Source of the DNA: Coneutiohabitans thermophilus | GTDB lineage: Bacteria > Zhuqueibacterota > Zhuqueibacteria > Zhuqueibacterales > Zhuqueibacteraceae | Direction of reading: 5' to 3' | DNA length: 35,846 nt | NCBI GenBank assembly: GCA_034505235.1 | Contig: JAPDQY010000044.1 | Span: 1 to 35,846 of the forward strand | Shown here: positions 1 to 7,693 of the stretch, in pieces | Position numbering within the stretch: position 1 is the first letter of the stretch | Layout of the letters: every line of letters begins with the position of its first letter | Program-made: the position numbers and the translations under genes | Notes under the pieces: generated by a model | What the model saw: only the letters and a program-made list of their open reading frames with translations | What the model was told of the DNA's origin: nothing | Databases searched by the model: none

Positions 1-43
1 TTTTGTCCTGCCTGCCGCTCACCCTAGATCAGGAGATCCTGCC

Positions 44-241
44 ATGTTCATGCGTCTCTGGGGTTCCGCACTGTTGCTGCTGGGATTGTCGGTCATTGCC
101 GAGGGCAGCTTCCATTTGCTGCAGCGCGACAGCGGCCTGCCGCGCTGGCTGTATGTGGCCTTGGGTGTCGTGCTGGTGGTGCGAGGCCTTTATCTCACCT
201 GGCCGTTTCACAAGCAGCCGCCTGCTGACGGCGCGGCATAA
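44..241 (+). CDS. Small two-helix membrane protein, unknown function
   Basis: A 65-residue protein with two hydrophobic stretches, roughly residues 5-20 and 37-53, joined by a short polar loop. It ends in a Pro/Ala-rich tail. An AGGAG Shine-Dalgarno sequence lies about 8 bases before the ATG, which supports a real start. I recognise no family motif. The next gene on the same strand, the NACHT-FGE protein, begins about 130 bases downstream, so co-transcription is possible but not shown. The product is most likely a small inner-membrane protein. It could also be the last gene of an operon that begins outside the window. Confidence 0.55.
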   Translation: MFMRLWGSALLLLGLSVIAEGSFHLLQRDSGLPRWLYVALGVVLVVRGLYLTWPFHKQPPADGAA

Positions 242-373
242 GATCTTGTGCGCGTTGCTTGTCCCCCGCCTGCCGGCTGGCGCGCGCAATTTTAACCCGC
301 TCCCACCTGCCGCAACCGCCTGCTTTGCCGGTACTATCCTGGCACAATTGAATCTCCATCATCAGGACGAGGC

Positions 374-1876
374 ATGGCGGCTGTCGAACACTACGGCGAT
401 TGGCTCGAGATTTTGGGGAGCATGTTTCCGGAGGTCGGTTACACGGCAATTTTGGTATTCGTGCTTTATCTCGCGCGCCAGGGCTGGAAAACGCGCGACG
501 ACTGGCAAATCGGACCGCCCTGGAGTGCCTCCACCCAATACCTGAAAAAATTCCATCAAGAATTCGGCCACCTTCTCCGCCACGGCTATGGCCAGCAAGT
601 CTCCTTCTACATCCTCAAAGCCTGGCCCGCCACCGCCAAACGCCTGGATGAGCACGAGGCGCACGATCTCGAAAGCATCATGCAACTGCTGGCGGTGGAA
701 AAACGCAGCCTGCTCATCACCGGCGGTGCCAGCTCGGGCAAGACCACGTTTCTGCAGGCCCTGGCCCTGCGCGCCAGTTCGCCGCAGGACCATCGCAAGC
801 TGGGCTTTCGCAGGCCGCGCCTGCCCATCTATCTGCCACTCAAGCTCATCGATACCTCGCTGCCGTTTCCCAAAGCGCTGCGCCGGGCGCTGGCCGGATT
901 GGGGTTGAGCCTGAAAACCGTTTACCTGCAACGCGCGCTCAAAAGCGGACGGGCGCTGTTGCTGTTCGACGGTCTGGATGAAATCCCCGCCGGTGAGCAG
1001 CGTGAACGTCTGTGCCGCTGGCTCGATGGCCTGGCGCAAACAGCGGCCGCTGCCTTTCCCCTGGTCATCACCTGCAAGGCCGAAGCCCTGCTGCAAAATG
1101 TGCGTTTCGAGTTTCCGCATTTCACCGTGGCACTGCGCAACTACGCACTCCTGCAATACCGCTCGCTGCGCGCGGTTTCGGAAACACGCATGCCGCCGCT
1201 CTACCACAATCCGGTGGAGCTGGAGGCCGAATACATTCTGCTTTCGCCGCCCGGCCTGCCGTTGATGTTGAAGGGCGCAAAGAAACCGGCGCCGCTGTAC
1301 TTCTATCATCTCGCGAAGTATCCCGTCACCAACAAGCGTTATCGTGCCTTCGTCCAGGCCACCGGTCACCGGCCGCCCAGTCTGTGGCAACAGCCGGATT
1401 TTGCCGGCGACAATTTGCCGGTGGTGGGCGTGGATTGGGAGGATGCCGAGGCCTATTGCGCCTGGCTCACCGCCATGGCGGACAAGCTTACCAATACGGC
1501 GGCGCTCGGCAAGTTCGTCTTTCGTCTGCCGACCGAGGAGGAGTGGGAATGGGCGGCGGGCAACGGGGAGCGCACCTATCCCTGGGGCTTTGAATCGCCC
1601 CGGCCGGAGCATGCCAACTTCGCGGATGATTTGTGCCGGCTGCAGCCCGTCGATGCCCATCCCGCGGGCGCCACACCGTTGGGCATCCACGATCTTGCCG
1701 GCAATGTATGGGAATGGACGGCGACCAAAGCAAGCGAGAAACCCGAAAAACGGGTGGTCCGCGGTGGCGCCGCCTTCAATGATGCCGGCGCCCTGCTCTG
1801 CACCGCGCGCGATGCCCATCTCAAACAACTTTCCCGTTTCATCGGTTTTCGCGTGGCACGTCTGCCGGTGGAATGA
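374..1876 (+). CDS. Membrane-anchored NACHT NTPase fused to an FGE-sulfatase (SUMF1-like) domain
   Basis: A 500-residue fusion protein. A hydrophobic segment near residues 23-36 may anchor it in the membrane. The NTPase part has a P-loop GGASSGKTT near residues 117-125 and a Walker B LLLFDGLDEIP near 195-205, typical of NACHT/STAND NTPases. From about residue 300 the protein reads as an FGE-sulfatase domain, with YPVTNKRY, FRLPTEEEWEWAA, YPWG, GNVWEWT and a final RGGAAF...GFRVARL. The paired catalytic cysteines of true formylglycine-generating enzymes are not visible near the C-terminus. The domain is therefore more likely a binding or sensor module than an enzyme. NACHT proteins commonly act as signal-triggered oligomerising switches, some of them in phage defence. 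That role here is inference. The NACHT core is short and no clear winged-helix region separates it from the FGE part. A start at the methionine codon at 422 is possible. Confidence 0.85.
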   Translation: MAAVEHYGDWLEILGSMFPEVGYTAILVFVLYLARQGWKTRDDWQIGPPWSASTQYLKKFHQEFGHLLRHGYGQQVSFYILKAWPATAKRLDEHEAHDLESIMQLLAVEKRSLLITGGASSGKTTFLQALALRASSPQDHRKLGFRRPRLPIYLPLKLIDTSLPFPKALRRALAGLGLSLKTVYLQRALKSGRALLLFDGLDEIPAGEQRERLCRWLDGLAQTAAAAFPLVITCKAEALLQNVRFEFPHFTVALRNYALLQYRSLRAVSETRMPPLYHNPVELEAEYILLSPPGLPLMLKGAKKPAPLYFYHLAKYPVTNKRYRAFVQATGHRPPSLWQQPDFAGDNLPVVGVDWEDAEAYCAWLTAMADKLTNTAALGKFVFRLPTEEEWEWAAGNGERTYPWGFESPRPEHANFADDLCRLQPVDAHPAGATPLGIHDLAGNVWEWTATKASEKPEKRVVRGGAAFNDAGALLCTARDAHLKQLSRFIGFRVARLPVE

Positions 1877-2626
1877 GGTCGTCGCTTCAGCTTCGGCTGG
1901 CAGCGCCTGCTCTCTTGCCTCCCCACGCCAGAAATTGCAGGGACCACACAACGCGGCCTGTGCCCGGGCGGATTGCCTGACCGCGGTGCGGCGCCCGCTT
2001 TTCAAGCTGACGTCAGAACCGGCTGCCGCCCTTGTGACTGCCGCGCCCGATCGCCACACCGTTGTCACCCAGCCACGCACAGCCCGAAGCTGTAGTCATC
2101 GCAGTCCTGCCATGCGGCTTTGCATGCCGGTTTGCTGTTGCCCGGAAAAAATGTCGTGTTCGCAAAATTCCATCAGTTATTCCGTTCGAAGTCAAGCAAA
2201 ACTTCTTTTTCAAACGTGGCGCAGCGCCAACTGCGAAATTCGCCCCTTTGCCGAAGGCACCACGATTTTTCCCCCAACGAAAATGGCCTCCCACGAAATG
2301 GCTTTTTCCGTCTCGTGGGTGGCTGGCCATCGCAATCAAACCGGCGTTGCTCGCAGAGGGGATCAATCCGGGTGCAAAATACAGCGTCCAGGAACGTTTG
2401 TGATAAAAACCCGCCACTTATTTTTTGCCATTCGTTTTTCTGTCTGTGCTTTTGAATTGTTTTGCCCGCCATCGGTTTGTCTTTCCAAAAGTTGGCCGTC
2501 TTGGACAAGAGGTCTGCGCCAGACTCCTGCACGCAAGCGAGACACTACGTGACAAACGCGCTTGACTTGTCGGTTTTTGATTATTATCGTCAGGGGCATT
2601 CGAATATTTATTGCAACCGGTTTGCC
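1877..2626. other. Non-coding gap between the NACHT-FGE and J-domain genes
   Basis: About 750 bases without a convincing gene. The first 240 bases are GC-rich with nothing recognised. From about 2119 the gap holds a copy of the dispersed intergenic repeat annotated separately. The element AAGAGGTCTGCGC at 2507-2519 recurs exactly at 12382-12394 in another gap. The last 100 bases before the J-domain gene are AT-richer and may hold its promoter, but no box is clear enough to name. Confidence 0.6.
2119..2345 (+). repeat. Dispersed intergenic repeat, block V with hairpin (copy A)
   Basis: Positions 2119-2258 align by eye with 27378-27515 over their full length. Shared landmarks are TTTGCATGC at the left, GCCCGGAA, GTCGTGTTC/GGCGTGTTC, CCGTTCGA, and TTTGCCGAAGGC at the right. 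An imperfect hairpin follows at about 2284-2321, with arms CCTCCCACGAAATGG and CCGTCTCGTGGGTGG, related to the stronger palindrome at 4386-4450. After the hairpin, AACCGGCGTTG near 2340 also recurs after the 4.4 kb hairpin. The block is not coding in a conserved frame. Confidence 0.75.
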
Positions 2627-2977
2627 ATGCACCTGCTCATCCGAATTGCGCGCCTGGTACGCGCTCATTGGAACCGCCACTTGGAAAGCCCTGCCGCGCC
2701 GCAAGCGCAATGGCACGATGAAGCCGGCAACGACCGGACGGCGGGGCCGGCCTCCTGGCGCAGCGGGCAGGATCCCGAGCTGGCGCGTTACTATGCCAAT
2801 TTGGAGGTTCCCTATGGCGCCGACCTGGCCACCGTGCGACAGGCATGGAAAAAACTGTTGCGCAAATATCATCCGGATTTGCATGCGCGCGATCCCGAAA
2901 AGCGGCGGCTTGCCACCGAGCTGACCAAGGGCTTGAATCACGCTTATGCCGAGCTTGAAAAACGACTGTCAAGATAA
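2627..2977 (+). CDS. Small J-domain (DnaJ-like) protein
   Basis: A 116-residue protein whose C-terminal half is a J-domain. It contains the diagnostic HPD tripeptide (H82-P83-D84) inside KYHPDL, preceded by a basic helix and followed by a helix ending LNHAYAELEKRL. J-domains stimulate the ATPase of Hsp70 (DnaK) partners. No Gly/Phe-rich or zinc-finger region is present, so this is a minimal, specialised co-chaperone. The open frame extends upstream to 2462, but those residues look non-coding. The ATG at 2627 gives a compact protein starting MHLLIRIARL. It lies 60 bases upstream of the YbjN-like gene and is followed by pspA on the same strand, which suggests a shared envelope-stress or proteostasis role. 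Confidence 0.8.
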   Translation: MHLLIRIARLVRAHWNRHLESPAAPQAQWHDEAGNDRTAGPASWRSGQDPELARYYANLEVPYGADLATVRQAWKKLLRKYHPDLHARDPEKRRLATELTKGLNHAYAELEKRLSR

Positions 2978-3037
2978 GCGGCACGCCGGCGGCGTTTGAC
3001 CCGCCGGCCGGACAACTTTCCAACCCAGGAGGTTTGC

Positions 3038-3433
3038 ATGTCATCACATTTGGATCGCATCAAAGGCTATTTGCTGGATCTCGATTTGAAAATCGTCAGG
3101 GAGGATCGCGAGCAAGAGCTGGTGGTGGTGGAAGACGAGGCGGAAGGCATCAAAAACCTGGTGATCGATTGCGAGCCGCCGCTGGTGATTCTGGAGCAAT
3201 TGATCATGCCGGTGCCCGAACAACCGGGCGATCTCTTCAAACGGCTGCTGCAGATGAACCATACCCTGGTGCATGGCGCCTTTGCGCTGGATCAGGAAGG
3301 CCGGCACGTCTTCTTTCGGGACACGCTGGAATTGGAAAACCTCGACCGCAACGAGCTGGAAGCCTCGATCCGTGCGCTCTCGCTGGCGATGGCCGAGCAT
3401 GCCACGGAACTGCTGCAGCTCGCGAAAAAGTAA
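3038..3433 (+). CDS. YbjN-domain protein
   Basis: A 131-residue acidic protein resembling the YbjN family (fold related to type III secretion chaperones). It has an N-terminal helix-strand segment (SHLDRIKGYLLDLDLKIV), a central LEQLIMPVP segment, and a C-terminal half with LLQMNHTLVHGAFALD. The start is set by an AGGAGG at 3027-3032, five bases before the ATG. An upstream in-frame TTG at 2996 is less likely. YbjN-like proteins often occur next to pspA homologues, as here with pspA 60 bases downstream, and they are thought to act as chaperone-like partners. The biochemical role is not established. Confidence 0.75.
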   Translation: MSSHLDRIKGYLLDLDLKIVREDREQELVVVEDEAEGIKNLVIDCEPPLVILEQLIMPVPEQPGDLFKRLLQMNHTLVHGAFALDQEGRHVFFRDTLELENLDRNELEASIRALSLAMAEHATELLQLAKK

Positions 3434-3493
3434 CGCCACCCAACTTGCCAGGCCGGGCCGGGATCACAGCCATTCACTCTGACTGGAGGACAT

Positions 3494-4207
3494 ATGCCAA
3501 GCATTTTCCAACGTGTTTTCAAGATCGCCCAATCGGAAGCCCACGCCGCGATTGACAAGCTCGAAGATCCGATCAAACTGACGGAGCAGGGCATTCGGGA
3601 TTTGAAAAACGATTTGCAGGCCGCGATGGTCAGCCTGGCGCAGGTGAAGGCGCTGGCCATCCGCATGAAAAAGGACGCCGAAGAGCAACAACGCCTGGCA
3701 GCCGACTATGAACGCAAGGCCATGCTGCTGCTGCAACGCGGCCAGAGCGGGGAGTTGGAGGCCGCGCAGGCCGACAAGCTCGCCACCGAGGCCCTCACCA
3801 GGAAGGAAGAGGCCGCACAACGCGCCAACTCGCTGCTGACAGACTATCAGGCCCAGGAAAAAATGGCCGGGCAACTGCAGGTGAAGGTCGACAAACTCAA
3901 ACAAACGATCACGCGCTATGAAAACGAGCTGGCCACCCTCAAGGCGCGCGCCCGCACGGCCTCCTCGATGCGCAAAATCAACCAGCAACTCGCCAATGTC
4001 GATTCCTCCAGCACCCTGCACATGCTGGAGCGCATGAAGAACAAAGTCTCCGAAGAGGAAGCTCTGGCCGAAGCCTATGGCGAGGTGGTGACGGGCGGCA
4101 CCAGCCTGGATGAACAAATCGACCAGGCACTGGCCACGCCGGCTGCGGCGAAAGCCGCCGACTCACTGGCCGAGCTGAAAAAGAAGATGGGCCTCACCGC
4201 CGGCTGA
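3494..4207 (+). CDS. pspA: PspA/IM30 (Vipp1) family membrane-stress protein
   Basis: A 237-residue, almost wholly alpha-helical protein, close to the usual 220-260 of the family. It begins with an amphipathic helix (MPSIFQRVFKIAQSEAHAA) followed by DKLEDPIKLTEQGIRDL, the conserved start of PspA/IM30. Long coiled-coil segments follow, with many Lys/Glu/Gln residues. PspA is an ESCRT-III-related protein that binds damaged inner membrane and helps preserve the proton-motive force. A GGAGG lies upstream of the ATG. It forms a same-strand set with the J-domain and YbjN-like genes. No PspF, PspB or PspC is visible, so regulation probably differs from the enterobacterial system. Confidence 0.92.
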   Translation: MPSIFQRVFKIAQSEAHAAIDKLEDPIKLTEQGIRDLKNDLQAAMVSLAQVKALAIRMKKDAEEQQRLAADYERKAMLLLQRGQSGELEAAQADKLATEALTRKEEAAQRANSLLTDYQAQEKMAGQLQVKVDKLKQTITRYENELATLKARARTASSMRKINQQLANVDSSSTLHMLERMKNKVSEEEALAEAYGEVVTGGTSLDEQIDQALATPAAAKAADSLAELKKKMGLTAG

Positions 4208-4385
4208 GGCCCGCCGCGTCCTGCCGGACAGGTGCACCCCGGGGGCAATACTCTGCTCGCGTTCCACAGCCGTTTAGGGTTGGTTTTTGAGTTGGTGTGC
4301 CGGGCGGACGCTTCATACTCAGAGATTCACATTGCAATCCTCAACGAGTATAAAATTCGCCTGTTTGCCAAAGACATCCCCTCTC

Positions 4386-4450
4386 ATCCTCCCACGAAAA
4401 GGAACTTCCTCGAAAGGTTTTTCCGAGGAACTTCGTTTTCGTGGGAGGAT
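4386..4450. repeat. 65-bp palindrome (strong hairpin) in the intergenic repeat
   Basis: The arms begin ATCCTCCCACGAAAA and end TTTTCGTGGGAGGAT. They continue inward to TTCCTCG and CGAGGAA, with only a couple of mismatches and a loop of about ten bases. A diverged relative is at about 2284-2321. The flank at 4350-4375 (AAAATTCGCC, TTTGCCAAAG) resembles the end of block V in copies A and D, so the hairpin is a fixed part of the repeat. There is no clean T-run directly after the stem in either direction. It is therefore not a standard terminator, although TTTTTT occurs shortly after on the plus strand. Confidence 0.8.
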
Positions 4451-4589
4451 TTTTTATGCTCTCAGTTGCTTGCTGTGGGTAAACAATGGCGGGATATTGG
4501 CCGCGGGTTTTGCACAAAAGCGTTTCATCAGACCGGCGTTGGCCTTGGCATCGTATCCCCCCAAATGCCGCAGCCCGCATTTGCTCCCT

Positions 4590-4990
4590 GCCGGCAGACA
4601 AGAGGTTCAATGCTGCCAACTTTTCGCAGTGATAAAAATTCAAAAACACGCAAGGGCGCGCAGCCGCAGTGGTTTCGCAAAGCATAACCGTTCCGTCACG
4701 GTTTGACCGTGGCTTTATCCTGCGATCCTGCAGATGTTCCCGGCAGGGATGCCTCGACCAAGCCGTGGCAAGGTCAAACAGGGAACTGCATCGTTACTGT
4801 TTTCTTTTCGCAACGCAAAAAGGCGGAGTCGCCAAGCCGCAAGGGAAAACCTTGCGGGGCTCCTGGCGACTTTGCGTTTATCATGGGAATAGCTTTTGTC
4901 GCAGACCCTTCCAGGTCGGTTTCTGAAGGCACTGCTACGAAAGTTCGTCTCCCTCATAAGGCCTGAAGCGCGCGGCATGGCAATTACCCG
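4590..4990 (+). repeat. Dispersed intergenic repeat, blocks Y and X (copy B)
   Basis: This stretch aligns, in opposite orientation, with 28425 down to about 28090. Shared landmarks, in order, for block Y are GCTGCC, GATAAAA, CAAGG-CGCG, GCCGCAG, TTCGCAAAG, GGTTTGACCGTG and CTTTATC. For block X (4883-4990) they are CAGACCCTTC, GAAGGCA, CTACGAAAGTTC, CATAAGG and CGCGCGGCATGGCAATTAC. In the 28 kb copy block X precedes Y when read in the same sense, so the modules have been rearranged. Between them lies an imperfect palindrome at about 4813-4879. Confidence 0.75.
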
Positions 4991-5056
4991 GAAAACACCA
5001 TTTGCCGCCGAGATTTTGGCGACACCGATTTGTACAGCTTGCGGCCGATAAAAATC

Positions 5057-5094
5057 AACGCGACCCCGCCAGAAAATTTGTTTGGGGCCGCGTT
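5057..5094 (-). terminator. Probable rho-independent terminator of the hsdM-like gene
   Basis: Arms AACGCGACCCC (5057-5067) and GGGGCCGCGTT (5084-5094) pair with one G-U position. Read on the minus strand the stem is followed by GATTTTTATC, a T-rich tail. It lies about 40 bases beyond the stop of the hsdM-like gene, in the right orientation. Confidence 0.6.
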
Positions 5095-5136
5095 ACGATT
5101 TACTCACACACAAATCAACGCAGAACCGTTTTTATC

Positions 5137-6879
5137 TCACGCCCTGTCCGATCCCCACTCCGCCAGCAGACGATCCATATCGCCCTCCGCCTGATTGCGT
5201 TGTGCCTCCAGCTCACGCAAAGCCTGCCACTCGGTTGTGAAATCAAAGGCTGGTTGATAACGCCGGCCACTGACGTAGCGGGTGAAATTGAGATTGCAAT
5301 GATGAGCAGTCTCGATGTCCGCCAGCGTGGCGGTGGCCGCGAAACCGGCGAGGGCGGGGTTGTGGGCCAGCCAGAGGCGGGCGCGTTCGGCGGCCTGTTG
5401 CAGGGCCTGGCGGCGCAGATGAAATTGGGCATCGATCTTCTCCCGGGCGCGGCTCCCTTCCGGCCAGCGGTTGCGGGCCGCGTGGTGTGCCGTATCACAA
5501 TGCCGCAGCCACTCGGCAATGATTTCCTCGAGCGCCGCCGGCATTTGGGCCGCCTCGCCAAAGGTGCGGTATGTGGCCACGATTTTCAAAATGTCGGTAT
5601 CCTGCAAGCCCTGCTCCGGGCTCTCCGGTTCGAGGTGTGCGGTTGCGTCGATGAACAATACCCGGCCGCGGCGGGCTTGGGGTTTGTTGGGCCGCAGCAG
5701 GAGGATGGCAAAGGCCAGGCTGGCACCATAACCCAGGCCACTGGGCAGGCCGATGACCGCTTCGATCACATCGCAGTCCGGTTGCAACCACCCCCGGCGG
5801 ATGTTCTGTTCGAGGCCGGCGCGAAAGAGCACGCCGTGCGGCATGATGAGGGCCGCGCGGCCGGTGGGCGTGAGCGCCGCAAGCGCATGTTGCGCGAAAG
5901 CGAGGTCACCGCGTTTTTCCGGTGGCACGCCGGCCTGAAAGCGCTGCCAGGGATCATTGCTCGCGATGTGACGCGGCCAGTTGGCAATGGAAAACGGCGG
6001 GTGAGCGATGAGACGGTCGCAGGTTAGCAGACTGCCGTCGGCAGCAAGCAGCGGACGGCTGAGGGTGTCGCCCAGCTCGAGTTGAAAATCGGTGACCCCA
6101 TGCAGCAGCAGATTCAAGCGGCCAAGCACCCACGTTTCCGGATCGAGTTCTTCGCCATGCAGTGAGAGGTTTTGGAGCTGGCCGCCGGCGCGCGCTACAT
6201 ACGCGCGACAGGCCAGCAGGCCGCGCGCCGCGCCGCACACCGGATCGCACAGGCGCATGCCGTCTGCCGGCTGCAGTAATTCTGCCAGGAGCTGCATCAC
6301 GCTGTGCGGACTGGCAAAATCGCCGGCTTTGCGGCCGGCCTTCTGGATGAAGTCTTCCAGCAGACGGTCGATAGCCCCGGCAAAGACTTCATCGGTCAAA
6401 AGATTTTGATCGGCAAGCGAAATTTTGCTGAGATGATGCAACAGCCGGTGCCACAGCTCATCGGCAGCCGCCGCCCCTAGCCCGGTGTCGAGCGTCTCGA
6501 ATGAGAGACGGTCGAGCACGCCGGCCAGGGCGCCGGGATTGCGGGCCGCCAGCGCGGCGCAGGCACGCGCCAGAGCCGCCAGACTGTGCCCCGGGGTGCC
6601 GAGCAAGACCGGCCAGCGCGCTTCGCGCGGCACAAAGATGGGATGCTCATCGGGATCCTCCGCAACCGCAACCGCCTCGGCTTCCGAGCTGCCCTGGCTG
6701 CGCTCGCGTGCGATGAGCGAATCATAGCGGTCCTGGAACTGATCGTGAAGACGCTTCAACAGAATGACTGCCAGAAGATGATTGCGCAACGGCAGCGGGT
6801 CGGTGACGGCACTCACCAGCTTGAGGGCTTCGGCAAAATGGGCACTCAACTCGTCCAGGGTCACAGGCTCCGGCCTCAT
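5137..6879 (-). CDS. HsdM-like type I N6-adenine methylase with atypical motifs
   Basis: A 580-residue protein related to the modification subunit of type I restriction systems. Residues 1-190 look like the HsdM N-terminal helical domain (LRNHLLAVILLKRLHDQF), followed by GDFASPHSVMQLLAELL, which corresponds to the usual FYTP region. The SAM-binding motif reads CDPVCGAARG (211-220) rather than the usual DPACGSGG. The catalytic NPPF motif reads HPPF (H293-F296). Both departures could weaken or abolish methyl transfer. The ATG at 6879 has a GGAGGG Shine-Dalgarno and lies one base after the stop of the HsdS-like gene, so the two are translationally coupled. No HsdR helicase-nuclease is in the window. 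It could be an orphan methylase, a degenerate system, or a DNA-binding complex with another job. Confidence 0.8.
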   Translation of the reverse strand: MRPEPVTLDELSAHFAEALKLVSAVTDPLPLRNHLLAVILLKRLHDQFQDRYDSLIARERSQGSSEAEAVAVAEDPDEHPIFVPREARWPVLLGTPGHSLAALARACAALAARNPGALAGVLDRLSFETLDTGLGAAAADELWHRLLHHLSKISLADQNLLTDEVFAGAIDRLLEDFIQKAGRKAGDFASPHSVMQLLAELLQPADGMRLCDPVCGAARGLLACRAYVARAGGQLQNLSLHGEELDPETWVLGRLNLLLHGVTDFQLELGDTLSRPLLAADGSLLTCDRLIAHPPFSIANWPRHIASNDPWQRFQAGVPPEKRGDLAFAQHALAALTPTGRAALIMPHGVLFRAGLEQNIRRGWLQPDCDVIEAVIGLPSGLGYGASLAFAILLLRPNKPQARRGRVLFIDATAHLEPESPEQGLQDTDILKIVATYRTFGEAAQMPAALEEIIAEWLRHCDTAHHAARNRWPEGSRAREKIDAQFHLRRQALQQAAERARLWLAHNPALAGFAATATLADIETAHHCNLNFTRYVSGRRYQPAFDFTTEWQALRELEAQRNQAEGDMDRLLAEWGSDRA

Positions 6880-6880
6880 G

Positions 6881-7483
6881 TCACCCTCCATTTTCCAGCA
6901 GCGTATGCACCACCAGATTGTGCGCCAGCGCCAGTCGCTGCGTGGCGGCGGCCAGTGCCAGGTGATGGTGTCGCTCGGCGGCACGCAGCAGCTTCACCAA
7001 TTGTTCCTGCCTGCCTGGGGGAGGTACCGGCAGCATGATGCGGCGCACAGCCTTGAGCGTGAGATTCTTCTGGCGGGTGGTGGATTGCGAGGCGCGTTCC
7101 AGGAGCTCACGGCCGGCGGGATGCCGGAGGAAAGCGACCAACAGCTCGGGCAGCAATTGCGGGCCGCAACGGATGGCAATGAGATTGGAATCGATGATCA
7201 TGCCTGCAGCACGCTCGGGCAGCAGCGCCACGCGCACCGCCGTGCCGCGACAGGTGAGCAGCACATCACCGGCGGCAACCTGCGACGAGGCCGCATCGAC
7301 CCCGGGCGCGAGACTCACCGTCTCGATGGCCTCCCAATCCACCCCCGATTCACCGATGGCTTTCATGCCGATCAGGCTCATCTGCAGGCCGTATTTCTGC
7401 GAGCTGAGCACATTACCGTGGCGCGCCAGCCCAACGAAGACTTGCGCGACTGCTTCCAGTGGATAGTGGGGGAAGGCAGACAT
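6881..7483 (-). CDS. Half-size HsdS-like specificity subunit
   Basis: A 200-residue protein resembling one half of a type I restriction specificity subunit. It has a single target-recognition domain (about 1-150), with SSQVAAGDVLLTCRGTAVRV and IDSNLIAIR, then the conserved exit motif MLPVPPPGRQEQLVKLL and a C-terminal helix that would form the spacer coiled coil. Full HsdS proteins have two such halves and about 400 residues. Half-length forms can dimerise and recognise palindromic or symmetric bipartite sites. The start at 7483 is chosen for the upstream GGGGA and for homology beginning just after it. The longer frame up to 7636 reads through a GC-rich hairpin. It is immediately followed by the hsdM-like gene. 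Confidence 0.78.
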   Translation of the reverse strand: MSAFPHYPLEAVAQVFVGLARHGNVLSSQKYGLQMSLIGMKAIGESGVDWEAIETVSLAPGVDAASSQVAAGDVLLTCRGTAVRVALLPERAAGMIIDSNLIAIRCGPQLLPELLVAFLRHPAGRELLERASQSTTRQKNLTLKAVRRIMLPVPPPGRQEQLVKLLRAAERHHHLALAAATQRLALAHNLVVHTLLENGG

Positions 7484-7508
7484 GAAGAATCCCCGCAATT
7501 GAAGGTGA

Positions 7509-7538
7509 GGCCCCCGGGCGGCGGTGAGCCCGGGGGCC
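7509..7538. other. GC-rich hairpin upstream of the hsdS-like gene
   Basis: Perfect 11-base arms GGCCCCCGGGC and GCCCGGGGGCC enclose an eight-base loop. The hairpin sits about 25 bases upstream of the hsdS-like start codon, in its presumed leader. No T-run follows on either strand, so it is not an obvious terminator. It may be a leader structure that affects expression of the downstream pair. Confidence 0.5.
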
Positions 7539-7693
7539 CGATGAATTACAACGTCCGCACCGCGCCGCCCCTGCCCCGACCAAGCCGAAAGATGCCCGAC
7601 AGCGCGCCGCAGGCGAAGGCCGGGATAAAAATACAACGGCCAAGTGTTGCAGGAGCACCAGCACCGGTTTGGGTTTGCGGACAGACACCGTTT

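Larger units (their letters stand above)
4208..5056. other. Long non-coding gap after pspA, mostly repeat sequence
   Basis: About 850 bases with no supportable gene. Several open frames cross it, but they run through hairpins and through blocks that recur in other gaps, with no conserved reading frame. The gap holds the palindrome at 4386-4450, a long repeat block at 4590-4990, and an imperfect palindrome at about 4813-4879 with arms around CCGCAAGG and CCTTGCGG. No transposase is present. Confidence 0.65.

Noticed and set aside
1500..1876. FGE domain as the variable target of a diversity-generating retroelement
   Set aside because: No reverse transcriptase, template repeat or AAY-rich variable segment is visible in the window.
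362..2080. Long minus-strand open frame opposite the NACHT-FGE gene
   Set aside because: It is the complement of a recognised, motif-rich gene, and its translation shows no domain and a biased composition. High GC produces such shadow frames.
4232..4926. Open frames across the post-pspA gap
   Set aside because: They run through a strong palindrome and repeat blocks that recur elsewhere in other frames and orientations, so they are not conserved coding sequence.
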